Positions 51,570-60,960 of a stretch of DNA of 64,000 nucleotides are shown piece after piece (the first letter of the stretch is position 1; every line of letters starts with the position of its first letter). The stretch comes from Streptomyces sp. NBC_00708 (GTDB lineage: Bacteria; Actinomycetota; Actinomycetes; Streptomycetales; Streptomycetaceae), in contig CP108997.1 in assembly GCA_036226585.1 (NCBI GenBank), positions 124,001 through 188,000 of the forward strand, written 5' to 3'. Under the pieces are notes generated by a model that worked only from the letters and a program-made list of their open reading frames with translations, was not told the DNA's origin and did no database searches. The translations under genes were made by a program, and so were the position numbers.

Positions 51570-53119
51570 CCGCCCGCCCGCGCGCGGCCCGGCGCGGCCG
51601 TGACCGCAAGGCCGAGGTGCTGATGCCCGCGGAGGGCCGTAGCCGGTTCTCCCGCACGGATGCGCCGGCGGTGGCCGTGATCGGGGGCGGCATCGCCGGT
51701 CTGGCCGCCGCGACCGCGCTGGCCGAACGCGGCGCGCGCGTCACGCTGTACGAGCAAGGGGAAGCGCTCGGCGGCCGGGTGAGCGGGTGGCGCACCCGCC
51801 TGGCCGACGGCTCCACGGCGACCGTGAGCCGTGGCTTTCACGCCTTCTTCCGTCAGTACTACAACCTGCGCGGTCTCCTGCGGCGCACCGATCCCGCCCT
51901 CGCCCGGCTCACGCCCCTGCCGGACTATCCCCTGCGCCACAGCGGCGGGCTCACGGACAGTTTCGCCCGTGTCCCCCGGACGCCGCCGCTGAGCGCCCTC
52001 GGATTCGCCGCCCTGAGCCCGACGTTCGGCTGGCGTGATCTCGCCGCGATGAATCCCGGGGCGGCGCTGCCTCTCCTGGATGTGCGCGTACCGCAGGTCT
52101 ACGAACGCTTCGACTCCATGGGCGCGACCGCCTTCCTCGAACGGGTCCGCTTCCCGGAGGCGGCCCACCATCTGGCGTTCGAGGTGTTCTCGCGCAGCTT
52201 CTTCGCCGACCCCCGCACGTTGTCCGCGGCCGAACTCGTGCTGATGTTCCACATCTACTTCCTCGGGTCCGCCGAGGGGCTGCTCTTCGACGTGCCCGAC
52301 GCCCCGTTCCCGCAGTGCCTCTGGGAGCCGCTGGGCGACTACCTCCAGAGCCTGGGGGCGGAGATCCTGACCGGAACACCGGTGCGCGGGGTGCGGCCCG
52401 GGGACGGTGCGGGAACGGAGGTACGTACGGACTCCGTCGTACGGCCGTACGACGCGGTTGTCCTCGCCCTCGACGCGCGGGGGCTGCGCCGGCTCGTGGC
52501 CGGGTCGCCGGGCCTCGGTGACCCGGCATGGCGCGACGACATCGCCGCTCTGCGCACGGCGCCGCCGTTCCTGGTTTCACGGCTCTGGCTGGACCGGCCC
52601 GTGGACCCCGATCGCGCCGCGTTCCTCGGCACCAGCGGCTACGGCGGCCTGGACAACATCAGCGTCCTGGAACGCTATGAGGACGAGGCCGCCCGTTGGT
52701 CCGCGCGCAGTGGGGGCTCGGTGGTGGAGCTGCACGCATACGCCGTCGACAGCGGCGCGGCACGCGGTGAGGTCGAGGCCCGGCTCGTCGGCCAGTTGCA
52801 CGAGGTGTACCCGGAGACCCGGCGGGCCCGGGTGGTGGACGCCCGGCACGAGTGGCGGTCCGACTGCCCGCTGTTTCCCGTCGGCTCGTATCACCGGCGC
52901 CCCACGGTACGCGGACCCCACCGCTGGCTGACCCTTGCCGGTGACTCGGTGCGCTGCGACCTCCCCGTGGCGCTGATGGAACGCGCCGCCACCACCGGGT
53001 TCCTGGCCGCCAACGCTCTGCTCGCCGGCTGGAACGTCCGGGGTCAGGTGCTGTGGACGGTGCCCCGGGCGGGGCGCTCGTCGTTGCTGCGCGCGCTCGG
53101 CCGCCTCGCGGAGCGCTGA
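51566..53119 (+). CDS. crtU: Beta-carotene desaturase/methyltransferase (isorenieratene synthase)
   Basis: 517 residues. GTG start in the GTGA overlap with crtT; an internal ATG (MPAEGRSRF) is an alternative. FAD fingerprint VAVIGGGIAGLAAATALAER with GGRVSGWRTRL, then CrtU blocks SRGFHAFFRQYYNLRGLLRR, EVFSRSFFADPRTLSAAELV, MFHIYFLGSAEGLLFDVPDA and WLTLAGDSVRCDLPVALMER. It aromatises the beta-rings and shifts a methyl group, giving isorenieratene. Last gene of the operon; its end nearly abuts the convergent Rieske gene (19 bp). Confidence 0.92.
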   Translation: MTARPRAARRGRDRKAEVLMPAEGRSRFSRTDAPAVAVIGGGIAGLAAATALAERGARVTLYEQGEALGGRVSGWRTRLADGSTATVSRGFHAFFRQYYNLRGLLRRTDPALARLTPLPDYPLRHSGGLTDSFARVPRTPPLSALGFAALSPTFGWRDLAAMNPGAALPLLDVRVPQVYERFDSMGATAFLERVRFPEAAHHLAFEVFSRSFFADPRTLSAAELVLMFHIYFLGSAEGLLFDVPDAPFPQCLWEPLGDYLQSLGAEILTGTPVRGVRPGDGAGTEVRTDSVVRPYDAVVLALDARGLRRLVAGSPGLGDPAWRDDIAALRTAPPFLVSRLWLDRPVDPDRAAFLGTSGYGGLDNISVLERYEDEAARWSARSGGSVVELHAYAVDSGAARGEVEARLVGQLHEVYPETRRARVVDARHEWRSDCPLFPVGSYHRRPTVRGPHRWLTLAGDSVRCDLPVALMERAATTGFLAANALLAGWNVRGQVLWTVPRAGRSSLLRALGRLAER

Positions 53120-53138
53120 CACCGGCCGGCGCACCGGG

Positions 53139-54146
53139 TCACCCGGGGAACCGGCCCGTGCCGCGCAGGGACCACCGCCGCTCCGCGTAGGCGAGGTCGT
53201 CGCGCCACAGGCGGCCGGCGGTGCGGCGCATCAACGGCCGCAGCACGGGGGCGGCGACCCGTGCCAGAGCGAAGCCCCTGCGGTCCGACGCGGCGACGAT
53301 CGCCTCGACCACCGCCGTCCTCGGCCGTACGGCGTGGGCGGCGGTGAGCGGCGTGGCATGGGTCTCCACCACCGAGGAGGCGCCCTCCCCCTCGGTGATG
53401 CGCATCAGGACCGTACGCGGACCGGGTGCGGTGAACTCGGCCCGTACCGGCACGACCAGACGGTTCGTCACCCGGAAGGAGACGTCCACGACGAAGGCAT
53501 CGCCATCGGCCCCCGTCGGTGTCCGTCTCACCGTCAGGTCCGCGAACGAGTAGGGGTGGAACCACGATCCGTGCCAGGGGTCGAGCCGGTTGGCCACGAC
53601 ATCCTGCGGTTCGCAGCGGCCGACCGCGGTGAACACCGCCTCCAGCGCGGTGCCCGGCGCGGGACGGTCCACCACGTCCGGGCGTTCGGTGGGTACTTCG
53701 CCCCCGACCGCGTCCAGCCGCACCCAGAGCAGGACTCCGTCGTCGTGCACGGGGTACGGCTTCCAGCCGGCGAACGGCTCGCCGTCGAGGGCGAGTCCGT
53801 GCCAGTGGCAGACCAGCGTGCCGCACACCACCCGGCTGTCGCGCAGCGGGGCGCCCAGATGGGGGCAGATGCCCGGCCCGGCATGCGGTTCGCCCTTGTC
53901 CGAGCGCCACAGCACCACTTCGACACCGCCGACGGTCCTGCCGTACGGGCCTCCGCCGGCCCGTACGTCCCGGGAGGCTCCGACGACGAACCAGTTGCCG
54001 GAGGGGCGCGCCGAGGCCCGTTCGAGCGCTGCGGAGATCAGGGCGGGGCGGGCCGCCTGCCAGGTGGGCGTCTGCGCGGCCCAGCCGGGCCCCCGGCGCC
54101 GGCGCAACGGCGGTGTCCAGCGGGCCCGGCGCTCATGTTCCGTCAC
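53139..54146 (-). CDS. Rieske iron-sulfur protein with DUF5914-like C-terminus
   Basis: 335 residues. GTG at 54146 overlaps the crtB stop (GTGA). The Rieske 2Fe-2S ligands are [10 protein letters not shown] (Cys, His) and [10 protein letters not shown] (Cys, His), at about residues 90-125. The C-terminal part ([57 protein letters not shown]) matches what I recall as DUF5914. Third gene of crtI-crtB-X, the position occupied by crtV in other Streptomyces. Likely an oxygenase component hydroxylating the carotenoid or its breakdown product; no reductase gene is nearby. Confidence 0.85.
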   Translation of the reverse strand: MTEHERRARWTPPLRRRRGPGWAAQTPTWQAARPALISAALERASARPSGNWFVVGASRDVRAGGGPYGRTVGGVEVVLWRSDKGEPHAGPGICPHLGAPLRDSRVVCGTLVCHWHGLALDGEPFAGWKPYPVHDDGVLLWVRLDAVGGEVPTERPDVVDRPAPGTALEAVFTAVGRCEPQDVVANRLDPWHGSWFHPYSFADLTVRRTPTGADGDAFVVDVSFRVTNRLVVPVRAEFTAPGPRTVLMRITEGEGASSVVETHATPLTAAHAVRPRTAVVEAIVAASDRRGFALARVAAPVLRPLMRRTAGRLWRDDLAYAERRWSLRGTGRFPG

Positions 54147-55120
54147 TGCCCCCGCCCTCCCGCCGGAGCACCGGCCCCGGCCCCGGCGCGGGCGCGCCAG
54201 CGCGCTCCGACGGTGCGCAGGGCTCCGTACGCGGCTGTCGTCGCACGGCGCCCGCGGGACACCACCGCGCGGTGGTGCAGCACGGCGTAGTCCTGGCCGG
54301 CGATCGCGTCGAGGATGCCGCCGTACAGGGTGAACGCGGTGCGGATGCAGGGGCGCACCCGCGGATCGAGTATCGCGATGCCCGGCTCCGCCTCCCGGTA
54401 CACGCCCCGCGTCAGGGCTTCGGCCGCGACCAGGGCGGCACGGATCCGCCGGTCCCGCCTCCCCGTTCGCCGGCTCCACTCCAGCAGCGCCCGGTCCACG
54501 CCATGGGCGGCGAGCAGGTCGGCCGGGAGGTAGACCCGGCCCCGGTCGAGGTCCTCACCCACGTCCCGGAGGAAGTTGGTGAGCTGGAAGGCCACGCCGA
54601 GAGCCGCCGCGTGCGGCGCCGCCTCCTCCCGGGGCCCGGTCGTGCCGAGCACCGGCAGTATCTGCAGTCCGATGACCGCGGCGGAGCCGTGCATATAGGC
54701 CAGCAGGTCGGAGTAGGCGGGATAGTCGGTGACGCTCAGGTCGCTGCGCATGGAGACCAGGAAGTCGGCGAACAGGCTGTGGTCGATGGCGTAGCGGGCG
54801 GCCGTGTCGGCGACGGCACGCACCACGGGCTCGTCGCCGTCGCCCGCACACAGGCCGTGTGCCAGGTCGGCCTCCAGGCGCCGCAGCAGCCGGTCGCGCG
54901 CGTGCCCCGTCAGCCGGCGGTCGAGGTCGTCGACGATGTCGTCCGCCCAGCGGGCGAAGCCGTACAGCGCGTGGACCGCGGAACGGCGCTCCACCGGCAG
55001 CAGCCGGGCGGCCAGGAAGTAGGTCTTGCCGTGCCGGGCGTTGAGCCGGCGGCAGTGCGTGTAGGCGGCGCGCAGCGTGGGATCGGTGATGCCTGCGGCG
55101 TCGAGTTCACGACGGGTCAT
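54143..55120 (-). CDS. crtB: Phytoene synthase
   Basis: 325 residues. ATG at 55120 lies inside the 3' end of crtI (14-nt overlap). Trans-isoprenyl synthase signatures: [36 protein letters not shown] (first Asp-rich motif), SYS-equivalent [20 protein letters not shown] and [20 protein letters not shown] (second Asp-rich motif). It condenses two geranylgeranyl diphosphates to phytoene. GGPP must come from another locus, since no crtE is found here. Confidence 0.94.
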   Translation of the reverse strand: MTRRELDAAGITDPTLRAAYTHCRRLNARHGKTYFLAARLLPVERRSAVHALYGFARWADDIVDDLDRRLTGHARDRLLRRLEADLAHGLCAGDGDEPVVRAVADTAARYAIDHSLFADFLVSMRSDLSVTDYPAYSDLLAYMHGSAAVIGLQILPVLGTTGPREEAAPHAAALGVAFQLTNFLRDVGEDLDRGRVYLPADLLAAHGVDRALLEWSRRTGRRDRRIRAALVAAEALTRGVYREAEPGIAILDPRVRPCIRTAFTLYGGILDAIAGQDYAVLHHRAVVSRGRRATTAAYGALRTVGARWRARAGAGAGAPAGGRGQ

Positions 55121-56666
55121 GGATACCTTCCGCGAGAGCGGCGGGCGCGGCGTGGCGGACCGGCGCGGTGGACGGGGTACGGCGGCTGCTGCCCACAACG
55201 CGCGCCGCGGCGAGCTTTCCGCTGATGAGCACGGTCGGCACCCCGACGCCCGGAGTGGTGCCGCACCCGGCCAGTACGACGTTGTCCAGGCCGCTCACGA
55301 GGTTGCGGGGCCTGAACGGACCGGTCTGGGCGAATGTGTGGGAGACCGAGAAGGGGCTGCCCGCCGCATGCCCCTGGGCGGCCCAGTCGAGCGGTGTCAC
55401 GAGCAACTCCTCCTGGACACTGTCCCGGAAGCCCTCCAGGCCACGGCGTTCCAGGGTCGCCGCCAGGTCGTCGCGGTAGCGCGGTCCGAGGGTCCGCCAG
55501 GCGGTGGTGGAGGGGCCCACTTCGGTGTTCGGGCAGGGAGCCAGTACGTAGTGCAGGTGCTTGCCGGGCGGCGCCAGGGCGGGATCGTGCGCCGTGGGGC
55601 GGGTGATGAGCAGCGACGGGTCGCTCATCAGCCGTCCGGTGCGGGTCAGCTCGTCGAAGGTCCGTTCCCACGCGGTGCCGAACGACAGTGTGTGGTGGGC
55701 GAGGCCGGGCCAGGTGCGGTCGGTGCCGGCGTGGAGGACCACCGCCGAGGGCGCGTGGCGCAGCCGGACCGGGCGGCGCGGTGAGCGTCCCATGAGCCGG
55801 TAGGCGGAGGGCAGTTCGCAGGAGAGCACCACCGCGTCGCAGGCGATCCGCTCCCCCGTGGCCAGGTGGACGGCCCGTACCCGGCCGGCCGGCCGTTCCA
55901 GGGTGTTCACCTCGGCCGACCACCGCAGATCGGCACCGGCGTCGCGGGCGGCGTCGGCCATCGCGCGAGGGAGCGCGTACATGCCGCCCTTGGGGAACCA
56001 GACGCCGGCCACGGTGTCCATGTAGGCGATCACGGCGTACGCCGCGAGGGCCCGCGCGGGGGCGACTCCGGCGTACAGGGCCTGGAAGGTGAAGACGCGG
56101 CGCAGCCGGGGGTCGGAGAGGAAGCGGCCGATGCGGCGGTCGAGGCGTCCGAAGCCGCCGAGCGCCGCCAGCCGGGCCAGATCCGGGTGGAGCAGCTGGA
56201 AGGGGGAGTCGAAGTTGGCGTCGATGAACCGCCGCATCTGCGCCCGGTGGAGCCGCTCCAGCCATGTGCGGAGTCTGCGGTAGCCCGCGGCCTGGGCCGG
56301 TCCGGCGAAGCGCCGGACCTCCTCTTCCATCGCCTCGCCGTCGGTGTGGACGTCGAGTGTGCTCCCGTCGGCGAAGTTCGCCCGGTAGGCGGGGTCCAGG
56401 GCCATCAGTTCCACACGCGCGTGCAGGCTGTCGCCCACGGCGGCGAAGGCCTCCTCCGCCAGGTGGGGCATGGTCAGCACGGTCGGCCCGGTGTCCAGCC
56501 GGAAGCCGCCGAGGTCCAGGCGTCCGGCTCTGCCGCCCGGCCCGGCGTCGCGCTCGACGACCGTGACCCGGCGTCCTGCGCCGAGCAGGTGGAGCGCGCA
56601 GGAGAGGCCGGAGAGCCCCGCGCCCACGACCACGACGTGATCGGTGGGCCCCGGGACCGTTCTCAC
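55107..56666 (-). CDS. crtI: Phytoene desaturase
   Basis: 519 residues. The GTG at 56666 is preferred: GGGAGGGG lies just before it and the product ([20 protein letters not shown]) starts like known Streptomyces CrtI. An ATG at 56747 would add a low-complexity extension. CrtI blocks: [60 protein letters not shown] and the C-terminal FAD contact [20 protein letters not shown]. It converts phytoene to lycopene in four desaturation steps. Leads the crtI-crtB-Rieske operon. The usual upstream crtE is absent: 269 bp of non-coding DNA and a GOLPH3-like gene lie there instead. Confidence 0.92.
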   Translation of the reverse strand: MRTVPGPTDHVVVVGAGLSGLSCALHLLGAGRRVTVVERDAGPGGRAGRLDLGGFRLDTGPTVLTMPHLAEEAFAAVGDSLHARVELMALDPAYRANFADGSTLDVHTDGEAMEEEVRRFAGPAQAAGYRRLRTWLERLHRAQMRRFIDANFDSPFQLLHPDLARLAALGGFGRLDRRIGRFLSDPRLRRVFTFQALYAGVAPARALAAYAVIAYMDTVAGVWFPKGGMYALPRAMADAARDAGADLRWSAEVNTLERPAGRVRAVHLATGERIACDAVVLSCELPSAYRLMGRSPRRPVRLRHAPSAVVLHAGTDRTWPGLAHHTLSFGTAWERTFDELTRTGRLMSDPSLLITRPTAHDPALAPPGKHLHYVLAPCPNTEVGPSTTAWRTLGPRYRDDLAATLERRGLEGFRDSVQEELLVTPLDWAAQGHAAGSPFSVSHTFAQTGPFRPRNLVSGLDNVVLAGCGTTPGVGVPTVLISGKLAAARVVGSSRRTPSTAPVRHAAPAALAEGIHDPS

Positions 56667-56935
56667 CGCCCCTCCCGCGTGGGAGACGCCGCGCACGCGT
56701 CGCGCGGTGCGGTCGGGCGCTGCCGGTCCCGCCATGCTTCCGGTCATCTGCCCACCACCACTTCCGCCGCGAACCGAAGCCAGAATCCGCTGATTCCTGC
56801 CCGGTGGGCGTGGTGCCCGGCCCCCGCTCACGCGATCGGCCCAGTCGGCCCACGCTTATGGCGGTGCGGTGCCCGTGTGCGCGGCACGTCCGGGGCTGCC
56901 GGGGCCTCGTCAGCCCCGTTCGCTCCCGCTGCGGC

Positions 56936-57535
56936 TCAGGGGCCGCGCCAGACATTGGCGAAGGCGGCGTTCTCGATCGTGCGCCGCTGGCGTACGGCTT
57001 CCAGCTCCATCACCGCGTCGTGGACGGCGGCCATCACGGTTGTCACCGCCTCGTCCTCGAAGCCGGGCTCGTCGCCGAGTTGCGCGCCGTCGACGCCGAC
57101 GGCCGAGGCCAGGGCGGCGAGGACGGGCTCCTTCTCCGCCCAGCGCTCGGCGGCGCGCCTCCCCGTGGGCGTATCGGCCGGCTGCACGCGTTCCGCTCCG
57201 AGGGAAAGACGGCCGGTTCGCTCGCGCGTCAGCTCGCCGTCCTCCTCCAGCGCGGCCTGATAGGTGGCCGCGAGGTCCCGGCCGCGTCGCCAGAGCCAGT
57301 CCTCGACCGGCTCGTGGGGTGCCTGCGGAACGAGCCCGCCGGCTGCTTCGCGCAGGAGCCGGTCGTCCGGTGCCGGGGACTCGCCCGGCACGATGCGGTC
57401 GCCGTCCACGACGACCGCGCCCGCTCCGACGAGATCGATCAGCTCGGCTCCCGCCAGGGCGAGCGAGAGGTCGCCCTGCCCCACGGAGTGGTCCGGGTCC
57501 ATGGCGATGATGAACAGGTCTTTCGCCGTGGTCAT
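56936..57535 (-). CDS. GOLPH3/VPS74 (GPP34)-family protein
   Basis: 199 residues beginning MTTAKDLFIIAMDPDHSVGQ, then GDLSLALAGAELIDLVGAGA. The phrase LSLALAGAELIDL is the hallmark of GPP34 proteins, known in eukaryotes for binding phosphatidylinositol-4-phosphate on Golgi membranes. Many actinobacteria carry copies of unknown role, possibly in membrane or glycan trafficking. C-terminal helices: EPGFEDEAVTTVMAAVHDAV and MELEAVRQRRTIENAAFANV. It is on the same strand as crtI, 269 bp upstream, so not clearly part of that operon. Confidence 0.88.
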   Translation of the reverse strand: MTTAKDLFIIAMDPDHSVGQGDLSLALAGAELIDLVGAGAVVVDGDRIVPGESPAPDDRLLREAAGGLVPQAPHEPVEDWLWRRGRDLAATYQAALEEDGELTRERTGRLSLGAERVQPADTPTGRRAAERWAEKEPVLAALASAVGVDGAQLGDEPGFEDEAVTTVMAAVHDAVMELEAVRQRRTIENAAFANVWRGP

Positions 57536-57764
57536 GAACGGCCCTCCTCGGAAACATCGGCACAGGTCGGTGGCCGCCGGCCGGCCGGGCCCCTGCGGAC
57601 CCGCCCGTGGAGACAGCCTTCACGGTCAGTATCGCCCCGCCCCTCGCCGCCGCGTCGCCTTTCGCGGACGACGGGGCCGTTCGGCTGCCGGGACCCGGAC
57701 CTGGTGGCGGACATGTCGCTCCGCGCGGAGAGCGGCACGCGACGCACACGCGTAAACAGGCTTC

Positions 57765-58247
57765 ATGCAGACATTCCTTCCCTTCCCGGATTTCACGGAG
57801 TCGGCCCGCGTCCTGGACCCCAAACGACTGGGCAAGCAGCGGGTGGAGGCCCTGCAGGTGTTCCGCGGCCTGACCGTGCCGGGTTACGGGTGGCGCCGGC
57901 ATCCGGCGGTCCGTATGTGGGCGGGGTACGAGGAGGCGTTGGTCCGGTACGGGCTGGACATCTGCGCGGTCTGGACGGCCGAGGGGCGCGCCGACACCTG
58001 CGCGGACACCCTGGTACGGGACTTCCGGGCCCACCGGGCCGCCGTAACGGTCCGGTCCCAGGACCGGCTCGGCGCGGACGGAGATCTCCCGCAGTGGCTG
58101 GGTACGGCGGACTTCCACCGGAGCCACCAGTCGGCGCTGGTCCGCAAGGACCCGGAGCACTACCGCGACCGCTTCCCCCACGTACCGGACGACCTGCCCT
58201 ACGTATGGCCGACGTCGGACCGCTCCTGCGATCCGGAACCCGGATGA
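57765..58247 (+). CDS. MSMEG_6728-family protein (pyrimidine-dimer glycosylase-like)
   Basis: 160 residues: MQTFLPFPDFTESARVLDPK, RLGKQRVEALQVFRGLTVPG, then RRHPAVRMWAGYEEALVRYG and a GTADFHRSHQSALVRKDPEH block. The opening F-x-S-A-x-x-LD-x-x-RL-x-KQ is shared with phage-T4 endonuclease V-type DNA glycosylases and with the actinobacterial MSMEG_6728 group. A DNA-repair role is inferred from fold resemblance. Stand-alone, with a preceding start region in the 230-bp gap shared with the divergent GOLPH3 gene. Confidence 0.85.
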   Translation: MQTFLPFPDFTESARVLDPKRLGKQRVEALQVFRGLTVPGYGWRRHPAVRMWAGYEEALVRYGLDICAVWTAEGRADTCADTLVRDFRAHRAAVTVRSQDRLGADGDLPQWLGTADFHRSHQSALVRKDPEHYRDRFPHVPDDLPYVWPTSDRSCDPEPG

Positions 58248-58372
58248 GCCGCTCCGAGGAATTCCGAGACATGGACGGCGAAGAAATACTCAACGGAATT
58301 TCGCGGCGCCTCTGTTGAATCCCCTTCTCTAGAATCGGTGGGCTGCCCGCTCGAAATGGCCCGGGAGGTCAT

Positions 58373-58582
58373 GTGAAGCCTGGAATCATGTACTGCCATA
58401 CCTGCGATTCCGACGAGAGGCACCGCCCTCTCACAGCCGACGAGAAGACCTGGCTGAAAGGCAAGGCCGGACGCAGCAAGGTCGATGAGTTCCACATGTG
58501 CGAGGCGGAGGGGTGCCGCAACGTCCGGAGCGGGTACAACAAGCGCCCCTTCGAACCGGTCATCCGTATCCCTCTGCCCTGA
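58373..58582 (+). CDS. Small zinc-ribbon-like protein, 69 residues
   Basis: GTG start with GGGAGG upstream. YCHTCDSDERHRPL carries a CxxC, and HMCEAEGCRNVRSG a Cx4C further on: four cysteines likely to bind zinc. It ends NKRPFEPVIRIPLP. Conserved among streptomycetes as I recall, but without a named role; possible nucleic-acid-binding or adaptor protein. 125 bp after the MSMEG_6728-like gene on the same strand. Confidence 0.7.
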   Translation: MKPGIMYCHTCDSDERHRPLTADEKTWLKGKAGRSKVDEFHMCEAEGCRNVRSGYNKRPFEPVIRIPLP

Positions 58583-58896
58583 GGTGCGGGCCCCCGGACC
58601 ATGCGGGTGAACCACCTCCTCCGGTACCCGTCGCCCGCCCGTCACCAGGTGAGTCATGGCGGGTGGCCGGCCCCGGGGCACGCTCACGGCGGCTGCCGCG
58701 GTGGCCGCCGTTCTGAGCCGTGACGAACCGGTGGTGGGCTGTTCCGGCGGCCGTCGCCGCGTTCCTGGCGGGGCGCCGGCCCGGACGTACCGCGCCGACG
58801 GCCGGCCGCGGGCCGGCACCACTCGCCCCGGCAAGCGCGGTGGCCACCTGCCGTGCATGTCGCGGTGCCGTGCGGTCGAAGGCCCGTGACGACCTG
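58583..58896. other. 314-bp gap without a convincing gene
   Basis: Frames here are Arg/Pro/Gly-rich in all directions and lack family-like features. One + strand GTG frame (WWAVPAAVAAFLAGRRPG from about 58720) resembles the start of a small membrane protein but dissolves into the antisense of the next gene. No strong hairpin seen. Confidence 0.4.
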
Positions 58897-59361
58897 TCAG
58901 CCGGGCAGGTTGCCGTCGCCGCCGAGGTTGGCGACCATGCGGCGCAGCACGTTGATCGTGGTCACGAAGTCGGCCGTGCCGACGCCTTCGTGCACCTGCT
59001 GGTGCACGCGCAGATTGCGGTCCCTGGCCCGGACGCGCCCGTCCTCCCCCGCCTCGGTCAGCGTCATGAGCCCCCTGTCCTCCGTCAGCCAGCCCCGGTC
59101 CACGAGGTCGTCGAAGACCTTGTCGAAGTCGGTACCGAGGTCGTCCCATTTCGCCAGCCGCTCGGCCAGCGCCGCGCGGGTCCACGTACCCGGTTCCCCG
59201 GCCACGTGGTTGAGCGTCCACCAATGCGGCTGCGCGAGGTCCTCCACCGCCAGCTGCTCGCGAAGGGCTCCGACCACCAGCCTGCCCGCCATGCCCGCCC
59301 ATGCCCCGATGGGCTGGGCGGCCAGTTCCTTCTGCGAGTACTCCCTGAGCGTCGCGCTCAT
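58897..59361 (-). CDS. MarR-like winged-helix protein
   Basis: 154 residues starting MSATLREYSQKELAAQPIGA with the ribosome site GACGAGGAGGGG. It contains WWTLNHVAGEPGTWTRAALA, then FDKVFDDLVDRGWLTEDRGL and MTLTEAGEDGRVRARDR, which is the helix-turn-wing order of MarR proteins, although the recognition helix is less typical. Its promoter (59394-59424) has the 19-bp spacer and internal dyad of MerR-controlled promoters, and a MerR gene lies directly upstream. It is therefore probably a target of that regulator. Effector unknown. Confidence 0.75.
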   Translation of the reverse strand: MSATLREYSQKELAAQPIGAWAGMAGRLVVGALREQLAVEDLAQPHWWTLNHVAGEPGTWTRAALAERLAKWDDLGTDFDKVFDDLVDRGWLTEDRGLMTLTEAGEDGRVRARDRNLRVHQQVHEGVGTADFVTTINVLRRMVANLGGDGNLPG

Positions 59362-59393
59362 GTGCCCCTCCTCGTCATCAACGGAATGCGATC

Positions 59394-59424
59394 ACCGTAA
59401 AACCTCAAGTCCAGTTGAGGTCAA
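59394..59424 (-). promoter_or_regulatory. MerR-type promoter of the MarR-like gene
   Basis: On the reverse strand: -35 TTGACC (complement of 59419-59424), a 19-bp spacer and -10 TACGGT (complement of 59394-59399). The spacer carries the inverted repeat ACCTCAA...TTGAGGT (59402-59421). Long spacers with a dyad between the hexamers are the hallmark of promoters that MerR proteins twist into activity. Confidence 0.8.
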
Positions 59425-59474
59425 GGGAGTCTCCGGGGCGGCTCTCGGCACGCCCGGCGTGGTCGGCGTCTGTC

Positions 59475-59897
59475 TCAGGGGGTCGGGTCCCAGAGCCCGC
59501 CGGCCGCGCCCCGGGCGAGGTGCTCTTCATAGACGCCGACCTTCCAGGCGATGACGGACCGGCACTCCTCCAGCGCCTGGATCTGCGCCTCGACGCGCTG
59601 TCGGTGCCCGTCGAGCAGGCGAAGGCGCTCCGCCTCGTTGCCCGGTCCGCGGCGCACCAGTTCGGCGAAGTGCCGGAGGTCGGCGAGGGGCATCCCGGAT
59701 TCGCGGAGCTTGACGCAGATCAGCAGCCATTCGACGTCGAAGGGGGTGTAGCGCCGCCGGCCGCCCGACGTGCGCCGGACCGGCCCGACGAGCAGGTCTT
59801 CGCGCTCGTAGAAGCGCAGGGCGTGCACGCTCAGTCCGGTTCGCCCGGCGACCTCGCCGATGCTCAGCTCCTGCTCGGTGGCGTCGGTGGCTGTCAT
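59475..59897 (-). CDS. MerR-family transcriptional regulator
   Basis: 140 residues. The start at 59897 (MTATDATEQELSIGEVAGRT) is chosen over an upstream frame that lacks family features. HTH: LSIGEVAGRTGLSVHALRFY, EREDLLVGPVRRTSGGRRRY, then a wing and a dimerisation helix (NEAERLRLLDGHRQRVEAQI, QALEECRSVIAWKVGVYEEH). No Cys pair of metal- or redox-sensing MerR proteins is visible, so an organic ligand or stress signal is likelier. It precedes the MarR-like gene whose promoter bears a MerR-style operator. Confidence 0.9.
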   Translation of the reverse strand: MTATDATEQELSIGEVAGRTGLSVHALRFYEREDLLVGPVRRTSGGRRRYTPFDVEWLLICVKLRESGMPLADLRHFAELVRRGPGNEAERLRLLDGHRQRVEAQIQALEECRSVIAWKVGVYEEHLARGAAGGLWDPTP

Positions 59898-60198
59898 TCC
59901 GTTCACTCCCGGACTTGATCCAGACCTTGCTCCGGATCGTAGCGTCAGCGACACGACCGCTACCGATCAGCAGCCGCCCGGCCCCGTGCACATCGGCGAC
60001 CGTCCGGGCCGGCCGCCCACCGCTTCGGGCACTTCGCACTTGCCTGCGCGCCCCACCCGCTCCTGGCCGCCGCCTACAGGCGGGCGTCGAGGTTCGACGG
60101 CGGCTTCCGGGGCACCATGTTCCCGTGCGGTGGGCAGCCACGTCGTCCTCCGGCGGCGCCGCCGGGACGCCACGCGAGACGCATGTAGGGAACAGGAA
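59898..60198. other. 301-bp gap: promoter region for MerR and hydrolase genes
   Basis: No gene-like frame. Near 59924-59940 a GATCC...GGATC dyad lies just upstream of the merR start and might be its own operator. The rest is featureless GC-rich DNA up to the ribosome site of the hydrolase gene. Confidence 0.4.
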
Positions 60199-60924
60199 AT
60201 GACTCTCCCCGACCAGTCGAACGGCACCGACGGGAACGCCGCTCTCCGGCCCGTCCGCGGCCAACGCCCGATGCGGCGCGCGCGGGCCGCGGTTCTTCTG
60301 CTGCACGGAGGCCGCTCCGAGTCGCTGGAACCTCCCGCGGTCCTCAATCTGCCCGCCCTGCGCATGCGGCCCTTCGCCACGGCCGTCCTGCGGGCCCTCG
60401 CCGACGAGGACGTCTTCGTGGGCCACGTCCGCTACCGCCACCGCGGCTGGAACGGCGGGAACGCCCATCCGGTCGCGGACACCCGTCGCGCGCTGAGCGA
60501 ACTGTACGAGGCCACGGGCCCCGTTCCCGTCGTGCTCGTCGGCCACTCCATGGGCGGTCGGGCGGCGCTGCGGGCTGCCGCCGACCCCCAGGTCAGGGGT
60601 GTGGTGGCCCTCGCCCCGTGGTGCCCGCCGCACGAACCGGCCACCCATCTGCGCGGCCGTGCCGTCGTCGCCCTCCACGACGAGAGCGACCGCGTCACCC
60701 GGGCCTCGGACACCTGGTCGTACCTCTCCCGCGCCCAGTCCGCCGGTGCCCGCGCCTACGGCCTTCGTATGCCCATCGGGGGCCACACCATGATCCGCGA
60801 CGCCCGCCGGTGGCAGCGCATCGCCGCGGAGGCGACCACCGGCCTGCTCGGGATCACTCCCCTTCCCGCCCCGCTGGAGGAGGGCGCGACCTGGTCGGGC
60901 GAACCGGTCGTCCGGCTGCCGTGA
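60199..60924 (+). CDS. Alpha/beta hydrolase (dienelactone hydrolase-like)
   Basis: 241 residues. ATG at 60199 follows ACAGGAA. Hydrolase features: AAVLLLHGGRSESLEPP (oxyanion loop), nucleophile VLVGHSMGGRAALRAA (GHSMG), acid in ALHDESDRVTRASDTW and His in MPIGGHTMIRDARRW. No signal peptide. Relatives are uncharacterised cytoplasmic esterases, and nothing nearby fixes the substrate. Confidence 0.85.
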   Translation: MTLPDQSNGTDGNAALRPVRGQRPMRRARAAVLLLHGGRSESLEPPAVLNLPALRMRPFATAVLRALADEDVFVGHVRYRHRGWNGGNAHPVADTRRALSELYEATGPVPVVLVGHSMGGRAALRAAADPQVRGVVALAPWCPPHEPATHLRGRAVVALHDESDRVTRASDTWSYLSRAQSAGARAYGLRMPIGGHTMIRDARRWQRIAAEATTGLLGITPLPAPLEEGATWSGEPVVRLP

Positions 60925-60960
60925 CGGCCCGCCGGGCACCCGCTGGCGCGGCGGCGGACG

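Noticed and set aside
56667..56935. Looked for a crtE remnant upstream of crtI
   Set aside because: No Asp-rich prenyltransferase motif in any frame; only promoter-type DNA was seen.
58720..58889. Possible small membrane protein WWAVPAAVAAFLAGRR
   Set aside because: Only one short hydrophobic run, no ribosome site, and the frame continues as antisense of the MarR-like gene.
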